A stretch of DNA of 16,163 nucleotides from Syntrophobacterales bacterium (GTDB lineage: Bacteria > Desulfobacterota > Syntrophia > Syntrophales > JAAYKM01). Positions 1-8,019 of the stretch are shown here, in pieces. Position numbers and translations under genes: made by a program. The notes below the pieces were generated by a model, which saw nothing but the letters and a program-made list of their open reading frames with translations, did not search any database and had not been told where the DNA came from. The DNA is taken from positions 1-16,163 of the forward strand of contig JAITWQ010000069.1 of the NCBI GenBank assembly GCA_031285215.1, read 5' to 3'. Position 1 is the stretch's first letter; each line of letters begins with the position of its first letter.

Positions 1-843
1 AAAAAGGGGCAGATACATGGGATTCAGGGAAGCCAGCAGACCGCTGTCAATCGTTTCCATCAGAGGGTCTTTGATCCGGCGTGGTAATTCGAGGTCCGTG
101 GCCCTGATGCGGGTGTTGCGCCCGGCCATCTTGCGCCTGTTTTCCGTCAAAATCAGCTCGCTGGCCGCTGTGATCTGAAAATCAACGATTTCCTCAATAG
201 ATCGCTGGGATACGGAATCAAAACGGCGGATGGATTCAATCTCATCGCCCATTCGCTCCATACGGAAAGGCGTGGGGGAATGGGGAGGAAAGAGATCAAC
301 AATATGGCCGCGGATACTGAAATCTCCCCTCTCTTCAACCAGGGTTTGTCTGGTGTAGCCCATAAGGACGAGTTTTTCCGCCAGGCTTTCCCCGTCAATC
401 GTATCGCCCATGGCTAAGGTAAAACTGTATTCCTCAAAGACGCTTCTGGGGATACAGTTCTGAATGAGGGCGGGCAGGGAAGTCACCACCAGCATTTTCC
501 GGCCTTGTAAGAGATGGGTCAGGACGCGCAGGCGGTCCATGGCCGTTTCCTTCTGGGGGACGAGAAAATCCGTTGTCATGATATTCCAGGCCGGATAGCG
601 CAGCACATGGGATTGGTCCAGGAAAACGCGGCAGTCCTGATAAAAGGTCAGGGCTTCCTTTTCCGTAGGCAAAACCGCGATAAGCGGCCGGGTTTGCCGG
701 GAAAAAATGTGGGACATAAGGAAACTCTTCGCCGCCTCTTGCAAACCCCTCAGGGTGACGTGCTGCCCCTGTTCCAGGGCGGCAAGTATTTTCCCCGCCG
801 GCGTCTTTTGCAGACGTAGGGCGGACTCAATGGTTCTTTTCAA
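1..843 (-). CDS. mfd: Transcription-repair coupling factor Mfd, N-terminal part (truncated by window edge)
   Basis: Mfd is a cytoplasmic ATPase that removes stalled RNA polymerase from damaged DNA and recruits UvrABC. I translated the minus strand by hand: about 281 residues of open frame cover the UvrB-like N-terminal module. Visible landmarks are RPLIAVLPTEKEA, then RYPAWN, VVTSLPALIQ, and further on FSIRGHIVDLFPPHSPTPFR followed by GDEIESIRRFD and SQRSIEEI, all typical of Mfd. The degenerate Walker-like stretch GLQEAAKSFL fits the inactive nucleotide site of this module. The rest of the protein lies outside the window. The start is uncertain. An in-frame TAA lies at 886-888 and the first ATG is only at 717, which would remove conserved sequence, so a non-ATG start (TTG at 843 or CTG at 867) is likely. 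The CTG at 867 would overlap the nadA stop as CTGA. No clear ribosome site is seen for either. It is probably cotranscribed with nadA. Confidence 0.9.
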   Translation of the reverse strand, partial: MKRTIESALRLQKTPAGKILAALEQGQHVTLRGLQEAAKSFLMSHIFSRQTRPLIAVLPTEKEALTFYQDCRVFLDQSHVLRYPAWNIMTTDFLVPQKETAMDRLRVLTHLLQGRKMLVVTSLPALIQNCIPRSVFEEYSFTLAMGDTIDGESLAEKLVLMGYTRQTLVEERGDFSIRGHIVDLFPPHSPTPFRMERMGDEIESIRRFDSVSQRSIEEIVDFQITAASELILTENRRKMAGRNTRIRATDLELPRRIKDPLMETIDSGLLASLNPMYLPLF

Positions 844-863
844 GGCAGTAATCCGCAGGAAAG

Positions 864-1796
864 TCAGGGCGTTGAGGGGGGTGATTTAGCGAGGGCCAGC
901 ATTTTTTCCAGGGAAGAGAGGGCCTTGAGGCGCTTGTCTTCCGGCAGGGTGACGATATGGGTCATATTGGTGAGACCGGTGTAAATATCTTCAAGGGTTG
1001 TATATTTCATCGTTTCGCAGATCATGTTCTCGGAGGCGGGAATCAGTGTTTTTCCGGGATTTTCCTTTCCCATCTGTACCAGAATACCCGTTTCCGTAGC
1101 GATGATAAATGTTTTCTGGCTTGCCTTCCGGACAAATTCCAGCATCGCCGCTGTTGAGCCGACAAAATCGGCGGCTCTGAGGACGTCCGGCGTACATTCG
1201 GGATGGGCGAGAACAGGAGCGCCGGGATAATCTGCTTTTCTTTTTATTATATCATCAATGTTTAAAGACTGATGGACAGGGCAATACCCCTCCCAGGGAA
1301 TAATTGCTGCCGATGCCGACAGCGCCGTATATCGCGCCAGGTTTCCGTCAGGAATAAAAAGGATTTCTTTTTTGTCTTTTATAGAATGAACGACATTGAG
1401 GGCGTTGGCCGATGTGCAGCAGATGTCGCTCAGTGCCTTGATGGCGGCGCTGGAATTGATATAAGTGACGACGGCGGCTTCGGGATGTGACTGCCGCGCT
1501 TTTTGCAGCTGTTCCGGGGTGATCATATCCGCCAGGGGGCAGCCGGCGTCCGGCCTCGGGATGAGGACAGTTTTATCAGGACACAGAATGGCGGCGCTTT
1601 CGGCCATGAAGTGGACGCCGGCAAAAACAATGATTTCTGCGTCCGTTTTGGCCGCCTCAATGCACAGAGAAAGGGAGTCGCCTAAAATATCAGCGATTTC
1701 CTGAACTTCGCGGCGCTGATAGTAATGGGCGAGGAGAATCGCCTTTTTCTGCCTTAACAGGGCAACGATATTTTTTTGCAGATCTGAAAGGGGCAT
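864..1796 (-). CDS. nadA: Quinolinate synthase NadA
   Basis: NadA condenses iminoaspartate with dihydroxyacetone phosphate to quinolinate in de novo NAD synthesis, using an oxygen-sensitive [4Fe-4S] cluster. The 310-residue protein has the compact length of the archaeal and Thermotoga-type enzymes. Three cysteines, C86 (in GCPLAD), C172 (in GYCPVH) and C260 (in NMICETMK), match the spacing of the cluster ligands known in this family. Other family motifs are AHYYQ near 23-27, YINSSAA near 112-118, CTSANA near 127-132, AHPEC at 197-201 and ATETG at 233-237. The ATG at 1796 has only a distant AGGA upstream. No nadB or nadC is visible nearby, so the iminoaspartate source lies elsewhere. It ends overlapping the possible CTG start of mfd and has its own promoter. 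Confidence 0.96.
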   Translation of the reverse strand: MPLSDLQKNIVALLRQKKAILLAHYYQRREVQEIADILGDSLSLCIEAAKTDAEIIVFAGVHFMAESAAILCPDKTVLIPRPDAGCPLADMITPEQLQKARQSHPEAAVVTYINSSAAIKALSDICCTSANALNVVHSIKDKKEILFIPDGNLARYTALSASAAIIPWEGYCPVHQSLNIDDIIKRKADYPGAPVLAHPECTPDVLRAADFVGSTAAMLEFVRKASQKTFIIATETGILVQMGKENPGKTLIPASENMICETMKYTTLEDIYTGLTNMTHIVTLPEDKRLKALSSLEKMLALAKSPPSTP

Positions 1797-1823
1797 GACA
1801 ATGAAGAATCCTGATTTTTATTC

Positions 1824-1857
1824 CGGGAAAGACTGATATTTTCCTCCGTGTTTCCCG
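1824..1857. repeat. 7-bp inverted repeat in the nadA leader
   Basis: CGGGAAA (1824-1830) and TTTCCCG (1851-1857) are perfect inverted copies 20 bases apart, downstream of the predicted nadA transcript start. The loop on the minus strand holds GGAGG with no start codon at a suitable distance. It could be a leader hairpin or an operator; a chance repeat cannot be excluded. Confidence 0.3.
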
Positions 1858-1871
1858 CCAAATGTGGGAGG

Positions 1872-1899
1872 ATTATAAATATAAATCAGAATAATTCAA
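1872..1899 (-). promoter_or_regulatory. Sigma70-type promoter for nadA-mfd
   Basis: On the minus strand TTGAAT (1899-1894) and a perfect TATAAT (1877-1872) are separated by 16 bases. This predicts a transcript start near 1865 and a leader of about 70 bases before the nadA ATG at 1796. The promoter lies in the spacer between the radical SAM gene and nadA, so nadA need not depend on upstream transcription. Confidence 0.6.
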
Positions 1900-1974
1900 G
1901 TTTAAAATCGGCCATGCTGTCTTTTCCGCGAATATATAAAAAATGCAGCTCTCCAAACAAGCACCGCGATAATA

Positions 1975-1997
1975 ACCGAATTTTTAAATTTTTCGGT
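1975..1997 (-). terminator. Possible weak hairpin after the radical SAM gene
   Basis: ACCGAA (1975-1980) and TTCGGT (1992-1997) form a 6-bp stem around an A/T-only 11-base loop, about 70 bases beyond the stop of the radical SAM gene. There is no proper T-run after it on the minus strand, so termination is doubtful. The rest of the 1797-2066 spacer shows only the nadA promoter and leader. Confidence 0.25.
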
Positions 1998-2066
1998 CAC
2001 TGATTTTTGTCTCTGCCCTTCGTTTCTGCGCCCGGACGAGGCTTTGCCCTGTCCGGCATCATGAGC

Positions 2067-2939
2067 TTAAAGTGCCCGCAGATATTCGGGACGAAGCGCC
2101 CCCTTGTCCGCGCTTTCAATAACCTGATTGATCATGGCGATTGTCCGCTCCTTATCTTGGGGAAGTCTGGCGCGGATCGGCAAATAATTGGAAGCGTGGT
2201 TCGCGGTGAAAAAACAGTCAGAAAACTGAGAATGGGAAATAATCATGCTTAATTCCCGCAAATAGCCAAACTGATCGGGCTGCGGCAGTTTCCCCTGCTG
2301 ATAATCATCATAAATAGGCGTACCCGGCAAAATCATCAGGGTGAGGGCGCCTGCGTATTGAGGATCAATGGCCGTCAATACCCTGGCCGTTTCCATGGCA
2401 TGTTCCTCCGATTGGTCAACACCTCCCAAGCCCAAAATAACGGTCACGGAAAGGATCATACCCGCCTGGCGGAGTCGTCTGCCGGCTTCAATGGTCTGTT
2501 CCGCCGTCACACCTTTTTGAATTTTTTGCAGCAGGGCGTCGCTTCCCGTCTCCACACCCAGATAGACCATGGACAGCCCCAAGTCACGCAGTTCCTTCAG
2601 TTCTTCCGGCGTCTTTCTCAAGGCGCTTTTGGCGTTGCCGTAGGTGCTGATACGCTCAACGCCTTTGATTTCCGCCTTAATCATGCGCAGAATCTCCTTC
2701 AGGCGTTCCTGGGGGATGATCAGGGCGTCTCCGTCACATAAAAACACTTTTTCAATGCGGCCGTATCGCCCCGCTTCCAAAACGTCTTCCCGAATCTCCT
2801 CCATGCTTTTAATGCGAAACTTTTTACCCTTAAAGGTTTCGCAGAAGGTACACCGGTTATGGGAACATCCCACGGTCACCTGCAATAACAGGCTATACGC
2901 CTCACTGGGAGGCCTGATGATCATTCCTTCGTATTTCAT
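2067..2939 (-). CDS. Radical SAM protein of unknown substrate (short paralog)
   Basis: This 290-residue protein belongs to the radical SAM superfamily, whose members cleave S-adenosylmethionine at a [4Fe-4S] cluster to start radical chemistry. The cluster motif is C25-x4-C30-x2-C33 (GCSHNRCTFC), one residue longer than the usual CX3CX2C. Further landmarks are LCDGDALII at about 67-75, STYGNAKSA at about 98-106, YLGVETGSD at about 126-134, GLGG at 170-173 and a C-terminal HASNYLPIRARLP block (248-260). It lacks added cobalamin-binding or SPASM-like domains. The ATG at 2939 has GAGG about 9 bases upstream. It is clearly paralogous to the protein at 14093-15331, sharing the IRPP opening, the cluster spacing and the terminal SN-RLP block. 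The substrate is unknown. It stands alone on the minus strand, upstream of nadA by 270 bases and divergent from pyrR; no clear promoter of its own was found. Confidence 0.88.
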   Translation of the reverse strand: MKYEGMIIRPPSEAYSLLLQVTVGCSHNRCTFCETFKGKKFRIKSMEEIREDVLEAGRYGRIEKVFLCDGDALIIPQERLKEILRMIKAEIKGVERISTYGNAKSALRKTPEELKELRDLGLSMVYLGVETGSDALLQKIQKGVTAEQTIEAGRRLRQAGMILSVTVILGLGGVDQSEEHAMETARVLTAIDPQYAGALTLMILPGTPIYDDYQQGKLPQPDQFGYLRELSMIISHSQFSDCFFTANHASNYLPIRARLPQDKERTIAMINQVIESADKGALRPEYLRAL

Positions 2940-2988
2940 ATGACTAACCTCGCAAATGTTATTGACCGATCTCTCCCATTTTCATTCG

Positions 2989-3022
2989 CCGGGAGCGGGA
3001 AAAAGATATAATACTCTCCCGG
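2989..3022. repeat. Inverted repeat in the divergent radical SAM/pyrR spacer
   Basis: CCGGGAG (2989-2995) and CTCCCGG (3016-3022) are perfect inverted copies 20 bases apart. They lie about 50 bp upstream of the radical SAM start and 40 bp upstream of the pyrR -35 box. The position fits an operator or a 5' leader hairpin of the radical SAM transcript, but there is no functional evidence. Confidence 0.3.
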
Positions 3023-3059
3023 AAAAGACAAGGCGGGAAACAAATCGCAACATTATGCC

Positions 3060-3089
3060 TTGACAGGATTATTCCCTTTTTTATATAGT
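3060..3089 (+). promoter_or_regulatory. Strong sigma70-type promoter for the pyr operon
   Basis: A perfect TTGACA (3060-3065) is followed by TATAGT (3084-3089) after 18 bases, or TATATA (3082-3087) after 16. Transcription would begin near 3095, leaving a leader of about 175 bases before the pyrR ATG. The long leader suits control by PyrR. Confidence 0.65.
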
Positions 3090-3176
3090 GGTTAATATAG
3101 TCGTCTTCATGATCAGCGACATAACCTGTAAAATCACATGTATATTTATGTCAATACAATCATTATCCGGATTCCC

Positions 3177-3225
3177 AGTCATGGCAACGCGGTCATGTGG
3201 ATAAAACCGGGATTTGCCATGGACT
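3177..3225 (+). promoter_or_regulatory. Leader hairpin upstream of pyrR, candidate PyrR target
   Basis: CATGGCAA (3180-3187) pairs perfectly with TTGCCATG (3214-3221). AGT (3177-3179) extends the stem to ACT (3223-3225) across one bulged G, giving 11 base pairs. A small inner stem (CGGT 3190-3193 with ACCG 3206-3209) sits in the loop. Leader hairpins bound by PyrR are known in Bacillus, but the Bacillus loop consensus is not recognisable here. No T-run follows, so classic attenuation is not evident. The predicted leader also holds a 35-codon frame (3138-3245) without a ribosome site. Confidence 0.35.
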
Positions 3226-3270
3226 CCTGCGGAGCGGCGGGATAAAAAGGCAGCGAAAGGAAAGTCAGAC

Positions 3271-3810
3271 ATGACAAAAAAAAGAGTGGTTATGGATTCC
3301 GAGCAGTTTGACCGGTCCATCACGCGCATGGCATGTGAGATACTGGAAAAGAACAAAGGCATCGCCAATCTTGCCCTCATCGGTATCAGGACGCGCGGTG
3401 TTCCCCTGGCGCAAAGAATCCATGACAAAGTATCGCGCATAGAAAAAGGACATGTCCCCTTAGGCATCCTGGACATCACCCTTTACCGTGATGATATTGG
3501 CTTGCGGAAGGAAAAACCGCGCCTCGAAAAAACGGACATCCCCTTTTCCCTGGACGATAAAACGGTTGTTCTCATTGACGACGTTCTCTTTACGGGAAGA
3601 ACAATCCGGGCAGCCATGGACGCTCTTATCGACTTCGGACGCCCGCGGCGGATTCATCTGGCCGTTCTGGTAGATCGCGGTCATCGTGAACTTCCCATTT
3701 GCGCCGATATCGTCGGGAAGGATCTTTCCTCATCCCTGCGGGAGGCGGTTTCCGTCCGGCTGCAAGAAATTGATCAGGTGGATGAAGTCGTGATTGAGAA
3801 AATTAAATAG
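3271..3810 (+). CDS. pyrR: Bifunctional pyr operon regulator / uracil phosphoribosyltransferase PyrR
   Basis: PyrR binds pyr mRNA in response to UMP/UTP to lower pyrimidine gene expression, and usually also has uracil phosphoribosyltransferase activity. The 179-residue product has the usual family length. Conserved features are IGIRTRG at 38-44, LDITLYRDD at 67-75, the PRPP-binding loop VVLIDDVLFTGRT at 99-111, and the C-terminal LVDRGHRELPI block at 133-143 with ADIVGK at 145-150. I chose ATG 3271, which has GGAAAG 7 bases upstream. A TTG at 3214 would add 19 residues not typical of the family. It is first in the operon with pyrB 43 bases downstream, and the leader upstream is its likely RNA target. 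Confidence 0.96.
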   Translation: MTKKRVVMDSEQFDRSITRMACEILEKNKGIANLALIGIRTRGVPLAQRIHDKVSRIEKGHVPLGILDITLYRDDIGLRKEKPRLEKTDIPFSLDDKTVVLIDDVLFTGRTIRAAMDALIDFGRPRRIHLAVLVDRGHRELPICADIVGKDLSSSLREAVSVRLQEIDQVDEVVIEKIK

Positions 3811-3853
3811 ACTTTAACCATCGTTCTGCCACCAACCCACTGAGGACATCGCC

Positions 3854-4777
3854 ATGAAGTGGAACAAAAAAGATATTTTGGGAATAAAGGAGCTTTCCCC
3901 GGACGAAATTCAATTTATCCTGGATACGGCTGATTCCTTTGTGGAAATATCCACGCGGGACATTAAGAAAGTTCCCACTTTGCGCGGCAAAACCATTATT
4001 AACTTTTTTGTCGAAGCAAGTACGCGGACAAGGACGTCTTTTGAAATAGCGGGAAAACGATTAAGCGCGGATACGGTAAACATTTCACCGTCTTCCAGCA
4101 GCCTCGTAAAGGGAGAGACGCTGTTGGACACGGCCAGAAATCTTGAAGCCATGAGTTCCGATATTGTCGTTATCCGCCATCACGCCTCAGGCGTTCCCCA
4201 TATGATTGCCAAACATACTCGCTCCTCCATTATTAACGCCGGCGATGGAACCCACGAACATCCCACCCAGGCTCTTTTGGATATGATGACCATCCAGTCG
4301 GAGAAAGGCTCCATAAGCGGGCTGAAAATCGCCATTGTCGGCGATATTTTCCACAGCCGCGTCGCCCGCTCCAACATCCTGGGCATGACAAAGATGGGAG
4401 CGGATGTGCATGTTGCCGGGCCGGCCACCATGCTGCCCCCTTTCGTTGATCAATGGGGAGTTTCCGTACACACCCACATGGATGACGCCATCCGCAATGC
4501 CGATGTAATCATGATGTTGCGGATTCAGACGGAGAGGGAAAATCAGAATATTTTCCCCTCCCTGCGGGAGTATTCCCGCTATTACTGCTTAAACAGCGAT
4601 AAAGTAAAACTGGCCAGACAAGATGTAATGGTCATGCACCCCGGCCCGATGAACAGGGGCGTTGAGATTTCCTCTGACGTCGCCGACGGCGTACATTCCG
4701 TCATTCTTAAACAGGTCGCTTATGGAATAGCCCTGCGCATGGCCCTTTTATATCTTCTCGCGGGAGAAACGAAATGA
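3854..4777 (+). CDS. pyrB: Aspartate carbamoyltransferase catalytic chain PyrB
   Basis: PyrB joins carbamoyl phosphate and aspartate to form N-carbamoyl-aspartate, the first committed step of pyrimidine synthesis. The 307-residue length is normal for the catalytic chain. The carbamoyl-phosphate loop STRTRTSFE is at 56-64, the 80s-loop lysine is K86 in SLVKGET, HPTQ is at 136-139, and the [10 protein letters not shown] block is at 262-271. A GAGGA motif lies 8 bases before the ATG. No pyrI regulatory chain is seen next to it, so the enzyme may be a plain trimer or pair with the adjacent PyrC, as in some bacteria. Its TGA stop overlaps the pyrC ATG as ATGA, indicating translational coupling. 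Confidence 0.97.
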   Translation: MKWNKKDILGIKELSPDEIQFILDTADSFVEISTRDIKKVPTLRGKTIINFFVEASTRTRTSFEIAGKRLSADTVNISPSSSSLVKGETLLDTARNLEAMSSDIVVIRHHASGVPHMIAKHTRSSIINAGDGTHEHPTQALLDMMTIQSEKGSISGLKIAIVGDIFHSRVARSNILGMTKMGADVHVAGPATMLPPFVDQWGVSVHTHMDDAIRNADVIMMLRIQTERENQNIFPSLREYSRYYCLNSDKVKLARQDVMVMHPGPMNRGVEISSDVADGVHSVILKQVAYGIALRMALLYLLAGETK

Positions 4778-6081
4778 AGATACTGCTGGAAAACGGCCGC
4801 CTTACAGATCCCTCTCAGACGATGGACGAAACAGGCGATATTCTCATTGAAAACGGACAAATTTCACGCATCGGCCCCCGCCTGAGAGCCGCATTATCCG
4901 CGTCGGAAATTCAGGATACGGCTGTCTTTGACCTCACCGGCATGGTTGCCGCACCGGGTTTGATTGACATGCACACCCATCTGCGCGAGCCGGGGTTTGA
5001 ATACAAGGAAACCATTGCCTCCGGTTCCGCCGCCGCCGCCGCCGGAGGATTCACCTCCATCGCCTGCATGGCGAACACAGATCCCTGCAATGACAATCGT
5101 TCCGTAACAGAATATATTATAAAACAGGCGCGGCAGTGCGGTCTTGTTCGGGTTTACCCTGTCGGCGCAATTTCTTCCGGCCTGAAAGGGACGGCTCTGG
5201 CGGAATACGGAGACATGAAGGAAGGAGGCATTGTCGCCCTTTCCGATGACGGCAAGCCGGTAATGAACAGTCATCTCATGAAGGCGGCCCTGGAATACGC
5301 CGCTTCTCTTAAATTGCCGGTAATCGCCCACTGCGAAGACATCAATCTTTCCGGCAGCGGCGTCATGAACGAGAGTTTCTTTTCCACGGAATTGGGGCTT
5401 CCCGGTATTCCTTCCATTGCCGAAGAATCCATGATTGCCCGCGATATTCTTCTTGCCGGATATACGCGCACCGCCGTACACATCGCCCATGTCAGCACAA
5501 AGGGAGGGGCGGAACTGATACGCACGGCCAAAAAGAAAGGTATTCACGTCACGGCGGAAACGGCCCCGCATTATTTCACCCTCTGCGATGAATCCCTGCG
5601 TACCTTCGACACCTGCCTGAAAGTCAATCCTCCCCTGCGTTCACGGGAAGATGTGGAGGCGATTAAGGATGCCCTCAAAGACGGCACGATTGACGCCATT
5701 GCCAGCGATCATGCGCCCCATGCCATAACGGAAAAGGATGTCGAGTTTGAGTACGCCCTCTCCGGTATGATCGGTCTGGAAACATCACTGGCCCTCTCCC
5801 TGCGTCTGGTTGCGGAAAAAGTTCTTACCCTGCCTCAACTGATAGAAAAAATGAGTGTAAATCCCGCCCGCATTCTCCGTCTCCCCCTGGGGAGCCTTGC
5901 TTTGGGCGCACCGGCCGATATCACCGTTTTTGACGCCAATCATTCATGGACAGTGGACAGAGAACAATTTTTTTCCAAAAGCAAAAATACTCCCTGCAAC
6001 GGCTGGCAAATGACAGGAAAAGCAATGATGACCCTGGTGGACGGGGAAGTAAAATATAACGCCCTCCCTGACGCGAAATAA
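4774..6081 (+). CDS. pyrC: Dihydroorotase PyrC (class I)
   Basis: Dihydroorotase cyclises carbamoyl-aspartate to dihydroorotate using zinc in an amidohydrolase barrel. The 435-residue protein has the class I layout: metal motif [16 protein letters not shown] at 65-80 (H67, H69), [10 protein letters not shown] at 157-166 giving the aspartate seen at the metal site in bacterial class I enzymes, HCED at 186-189, HVSTKGG at 239-245, ETAPHYF at 262-268, KVNPPLR at 283-289, and the catalytic aspartate D312 in [10 protein letters not shown]. It carries a run of five alanines (86-90) encoded by repeated GCC, within the conserved glycine/alanine-rich segment. It overlaps pyrB by four bases and is followed 20 bases later by recO. 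Confidence 0.97.
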   Translation: MKILLENGRLTDPSQTMDETGDILIENGQISRIGPRLRAALSASEIQDTAVFDLTGMVAAPGLIDMHTHLREPGFEYKETIASGSAAAAAGGFTSIACMANTDPCNDNRSVTEYIIKQARQCGLVRVYPVGAISSGLKGTALAEYGDMKEGGIVALSDDGKPVMNSHLMKAALEYAASLKLPVIAHCEDINLSGSGVMNESFFSTELGLPGIPSIAEESMIARDILLAGYTRTAVHIAHVSTKGGAELIRTAKKKGIHVTAETAPHYFTLCDESLRTFDTCLKVNPPLRSREDVEAIKDALKDGTIDAIASDHAPHAITEKDVEFEYALSGMIGLETSLALSLRLVAEKVLTLPQLIEKMSVNPARILRLPLGSLALGAPADITVFDANHSWTVDREQFFSKSKNTPCNGWQMTGKAMMTLVDGEVKYNALPDAK

Positions 6082-6101
6082 CCGGTATTCCAGGCAATTT
6101 G

Positions 6102-6881
6102 ATGCTCCATAAGACAACCTTGAAAACGAACGGGATCGTACTGCGAACCACGGACTATCTAGAATCGGATCGCATCGTTGTTCTCCTCACCGAAGACGCG
6201 GGTAAGATAACGGGCATAGCGAAAGGCGCCCGCAAAAGCCGCATCCGCTTTGCCAATGTTCTGGAGCCTTTCTCTCACCTTTCCCTTGTGTTGTCGCAGA
6301 AAAAAGGAAACCGCATGGCCTTTATTGAAGAGGCGGCCACTATCCATCATTATCCCGCCATTCGCGCCAATCTGGAAAAAACGCTGACGGCATCTTATTT
6401 CATGGAACTGATGGAGCAATTTCTCTGGGAAGAAAAATCAGGCACCCACATTTTTCAGCTGGCCTGCGAATACCTGGCCCTGATGGAAGAAAACCACGAG
6501 GGGAAAAGTTTTGTCCGCTTTTTTGAATTGCGCTTCCTGCAACTGCTTGGTTATGAACCTGTCCTTGATCGCTGCACCATTTGCGCCTCCCCGCTTCAAT
6601 CTTCTTCATCTTATGGATTCAGTCCCTCGGCAGGCGGTATTCAGTGTCCCGGATGTATTGAACAGCGCCGCACAGCCGATATTATTCCCGCCTCTGTGGG
6701 GGCGATCCGCACCTTGCTTTTAGGGAAGAATTCGCCGCCCCTTCTCATGGAGCGTATCATTATGACGGAACAATGCGCCTGTGAATGCCGCCTTCTGCTC
6801 TGCGGTTTCATCAGGCACCTGCTGGGAAAAGAACTGAAATCCCTGTCTGTCTTGCATGAAATACAAAAAATGAACCTGTAG
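6102..6881 (+). CDS. recO: DNA repair protein RecO
   Basis: RecO helps RecR load RecA onto SSB-coated single-stranded DNA in recombinational repair. The 259-residue product starts with the OB-fold sequence TNGIVLRTTDYLESDRIVVL, has GITGIAKGARKS-like sequence near 35-46 (ITGIAKGARKS), and contains a C-terminal zinc finger with C158-x2-C161 and C182-x2-C185. I chose ATG 6102 over the adjacent TTG at 6099; a CAGG lies about 7 bases upstream. With only 20 bases after pyrC it is almost certainly the last gene of the pyr operon. A small GC-rich hairpin follows its TAG stop. Confidence 0.93.
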   Translation: MLHKTTLKTNGIVLRTTDYLESDRIVVLLTEDAGKITGIAKGARKSRIRFANVLEPFSHLSLVLSQKKGNRMAFIEEAATIHHYPAIRANLEKTLTASYFMELMEQFLWEEKSGTHIFQLACEYLALMEENHEGKSFVRFFELRFLQLLGYEPVLDRCTICASPLQSSSSYGFSPSAGGIQCPGCIEQRRTADIIPASVGAIRTLLLGKNSPPLLMERIIMTEQCACECRLLLCGFIRHLLGKELKSLSVLHEIQKMNL

Positions 6882-6894
6882 GCGACCGCATATT

Positions 6895-6911
6895 TTGCCC
6901 GAAACGGGCGA
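6895..6911 (+). terminator. Short hairpin after recO
   Basis: GCCCG (6897-6901) and CGGGC (6905-6909) pair around AAA, and the stem extends by a wobble and a T-A pair. It lies 15 bases after the recO stop, where a terminator is expected, but is followed by GATAATT rather than a T-run, so its strength is doubtful. Further into the 6882-7092 spacer, CATAAT (6938-6943) with a poor TTACTA 17 bases upstream could be a weak promoter for the DUF748 gene; nothing else is seen there. Confidence 0.4.
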
Positions 6912-7092
6912 TAATTACTAACATTACATTGTACAGGCATAATGATTTCAAAATGGAATTACAGGTGCATATCGTTTTTTTGATAGCATTTTATCCATGT
7001 TTTCGGTATTATTAAAGTATTCGTTTGCTTCCCCTCCCTGGAAGCCTTGGAGATCGGGAGCTTGTCTGTGAATTTGCTTTCGCGGCATTGCC

Positions 7093-8019
7093 ATGAGAAA
7101 AGCCGATATGTTTTCGTTGCTGCAACGAGGGGTTTTTAAAAAAATCGCCATTGGGCTGGCAGGATTTTTGCTCTTTTTTGTCCTGTTTGGCCTTTTTGCT
7201 GCGCCCGCCCTTATTAAAAAGGCCGTTATCAAAGAAATATCTCACTACCTGCAGCGGGAAGTGGCCATTGAAGCGATACAGGTCAATCCTTTGCGCCTGT
7301 CTTTGACGTTTAAGGGCTTTACCGTATGGGAACGCGGCAGCAGCGAGGTTTTGTTTTCTTTTCAGGAATTGTTCCTTAATTTGAAAATAGTATCCCTGTT
7401 CAAGGGAGCCCTTGTCGCCAAAGAGGCGACGCTGCAAACCCCTTTCTTCCATCTGATCCGCCACCAGGACGAATCTTACAATATAGATGATCTTCTCCCT
7501 TCGCCTGATGACAAAGATGCCCCTCCCTTTCTGTTTTCCCTGAATAACATTCGCGTCATTGACGGTAAAATGGTGTTTCAGGACACTCCCAAAGGGGCGC
7601 GCCACCTGATCGAAAATATACAGATAGACCTCCCCTTTATTTCCAATATGGACTACTACGTTGATACTTTCGTTACGCCATCCTTTGGCGCTCTTATCAA
7701 CGGAACCCAATATACCCTGCGCGGCCGGACCAAACCTTTTGAAACATCGCTTCAGACGGACTTTGATATTACCTTTAAAGATCTTAACCTCACCACCTAT
7801 CTCGCCTACCTTCCCTGGAAGATAAAGGGCCGGATTCCTTCCGCTTTTCTTGACGCGGATGCGAAATTAACCTTTTCTCAGGGCCAAAAGAAAGATCAGC
7901 GGCTTCTTCTCCATGGTCAGTTCCTGCTGAAAAACGCGGCCCTGGACGATCAGGAAAAACGCCCCGTCCTTCGTTTGCCTTATGTGGCCGTTAATCTCGC
8001 TTCCAGCGACATCATGTAG
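7093..8019 (+). CDS. DUF748/AsmA-like envelope protein, N-terminal part, ended by in-frame TAG
   Basis: This is the first 308 residues of what appears to be one long DUF748 protein, a family related to AsmA and thought to act in the cell envelope. A single hydrophobic segment at about 18-40 (IAIGLAGFLLFFVLFGLFAA) anchors it to the inner membrane with the rest in the periplasm. Beta-rich AsmA-like sequence follows, including VNPLRLSLTFKGFTV and FSLNNIRVIDGKMVF. It stops at TAG 8017-8019, directly after an ATG codon. The same frame continues without a break to 10035 with the sequence expected to follow in the family. A nonsense mutation, an assembly error or real truncation are all possible. 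The ATG at 7093 has no strong ribosome site; ATG 7108 is an alternative. Confidence 0.8.
   Translation: MRKADMFSLLQRGVFKKIAIGLAGFLLFFVLFGLFAAPALIKKAVIKEISHYLQREVAIEAIQVNPLRLSLTFKGFTVWERGSSEVLFSFQELFLNLKIVSLFKGALVAKEATLQTPFFHLIRHQDESYNIDDLLPSPDDKDAPPFLFSLNNIRVIDGKMVFQDTPKGARHLIENIQIDLPFISNMDYYVDTFVTPSFGALINGTQYTLRGRTKPFETSLQTDFDITFKDLNLTTYLAYLPWKIKGRIPSAFLDADAKLTFSQGQKKDQRLLLHGQFLLKNAALDDQEKRPVLRLPYVAVNLASSDIM

Noticed and set aside
3138..3245. 35-codon leader peptide before pyrR
   Set aside because: No ribosome site and no informative codon run; listed only as part of the leader, not as a gene.
5025..5043. GCC-repeat run in pyrC as a possible unstable repeat
   Set aside because: Only five alanine codons in a segment that is normally small-residue rich in dihydroorotases.
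4894..5571. 225-codon open frame on the minus strand opposite pyrC
   Set aside because: Glycine-rich product comes from the complement of the GCC repeat and conserved pyrC sequence.
8017..8019. Pyrrolysine or general TAG recoding
   Set aside because: Several genes in the window end with TAG at normal family lengths, and DUF748 proteins are not known pyrrolysine proteins; local mutation or base error is simpler.
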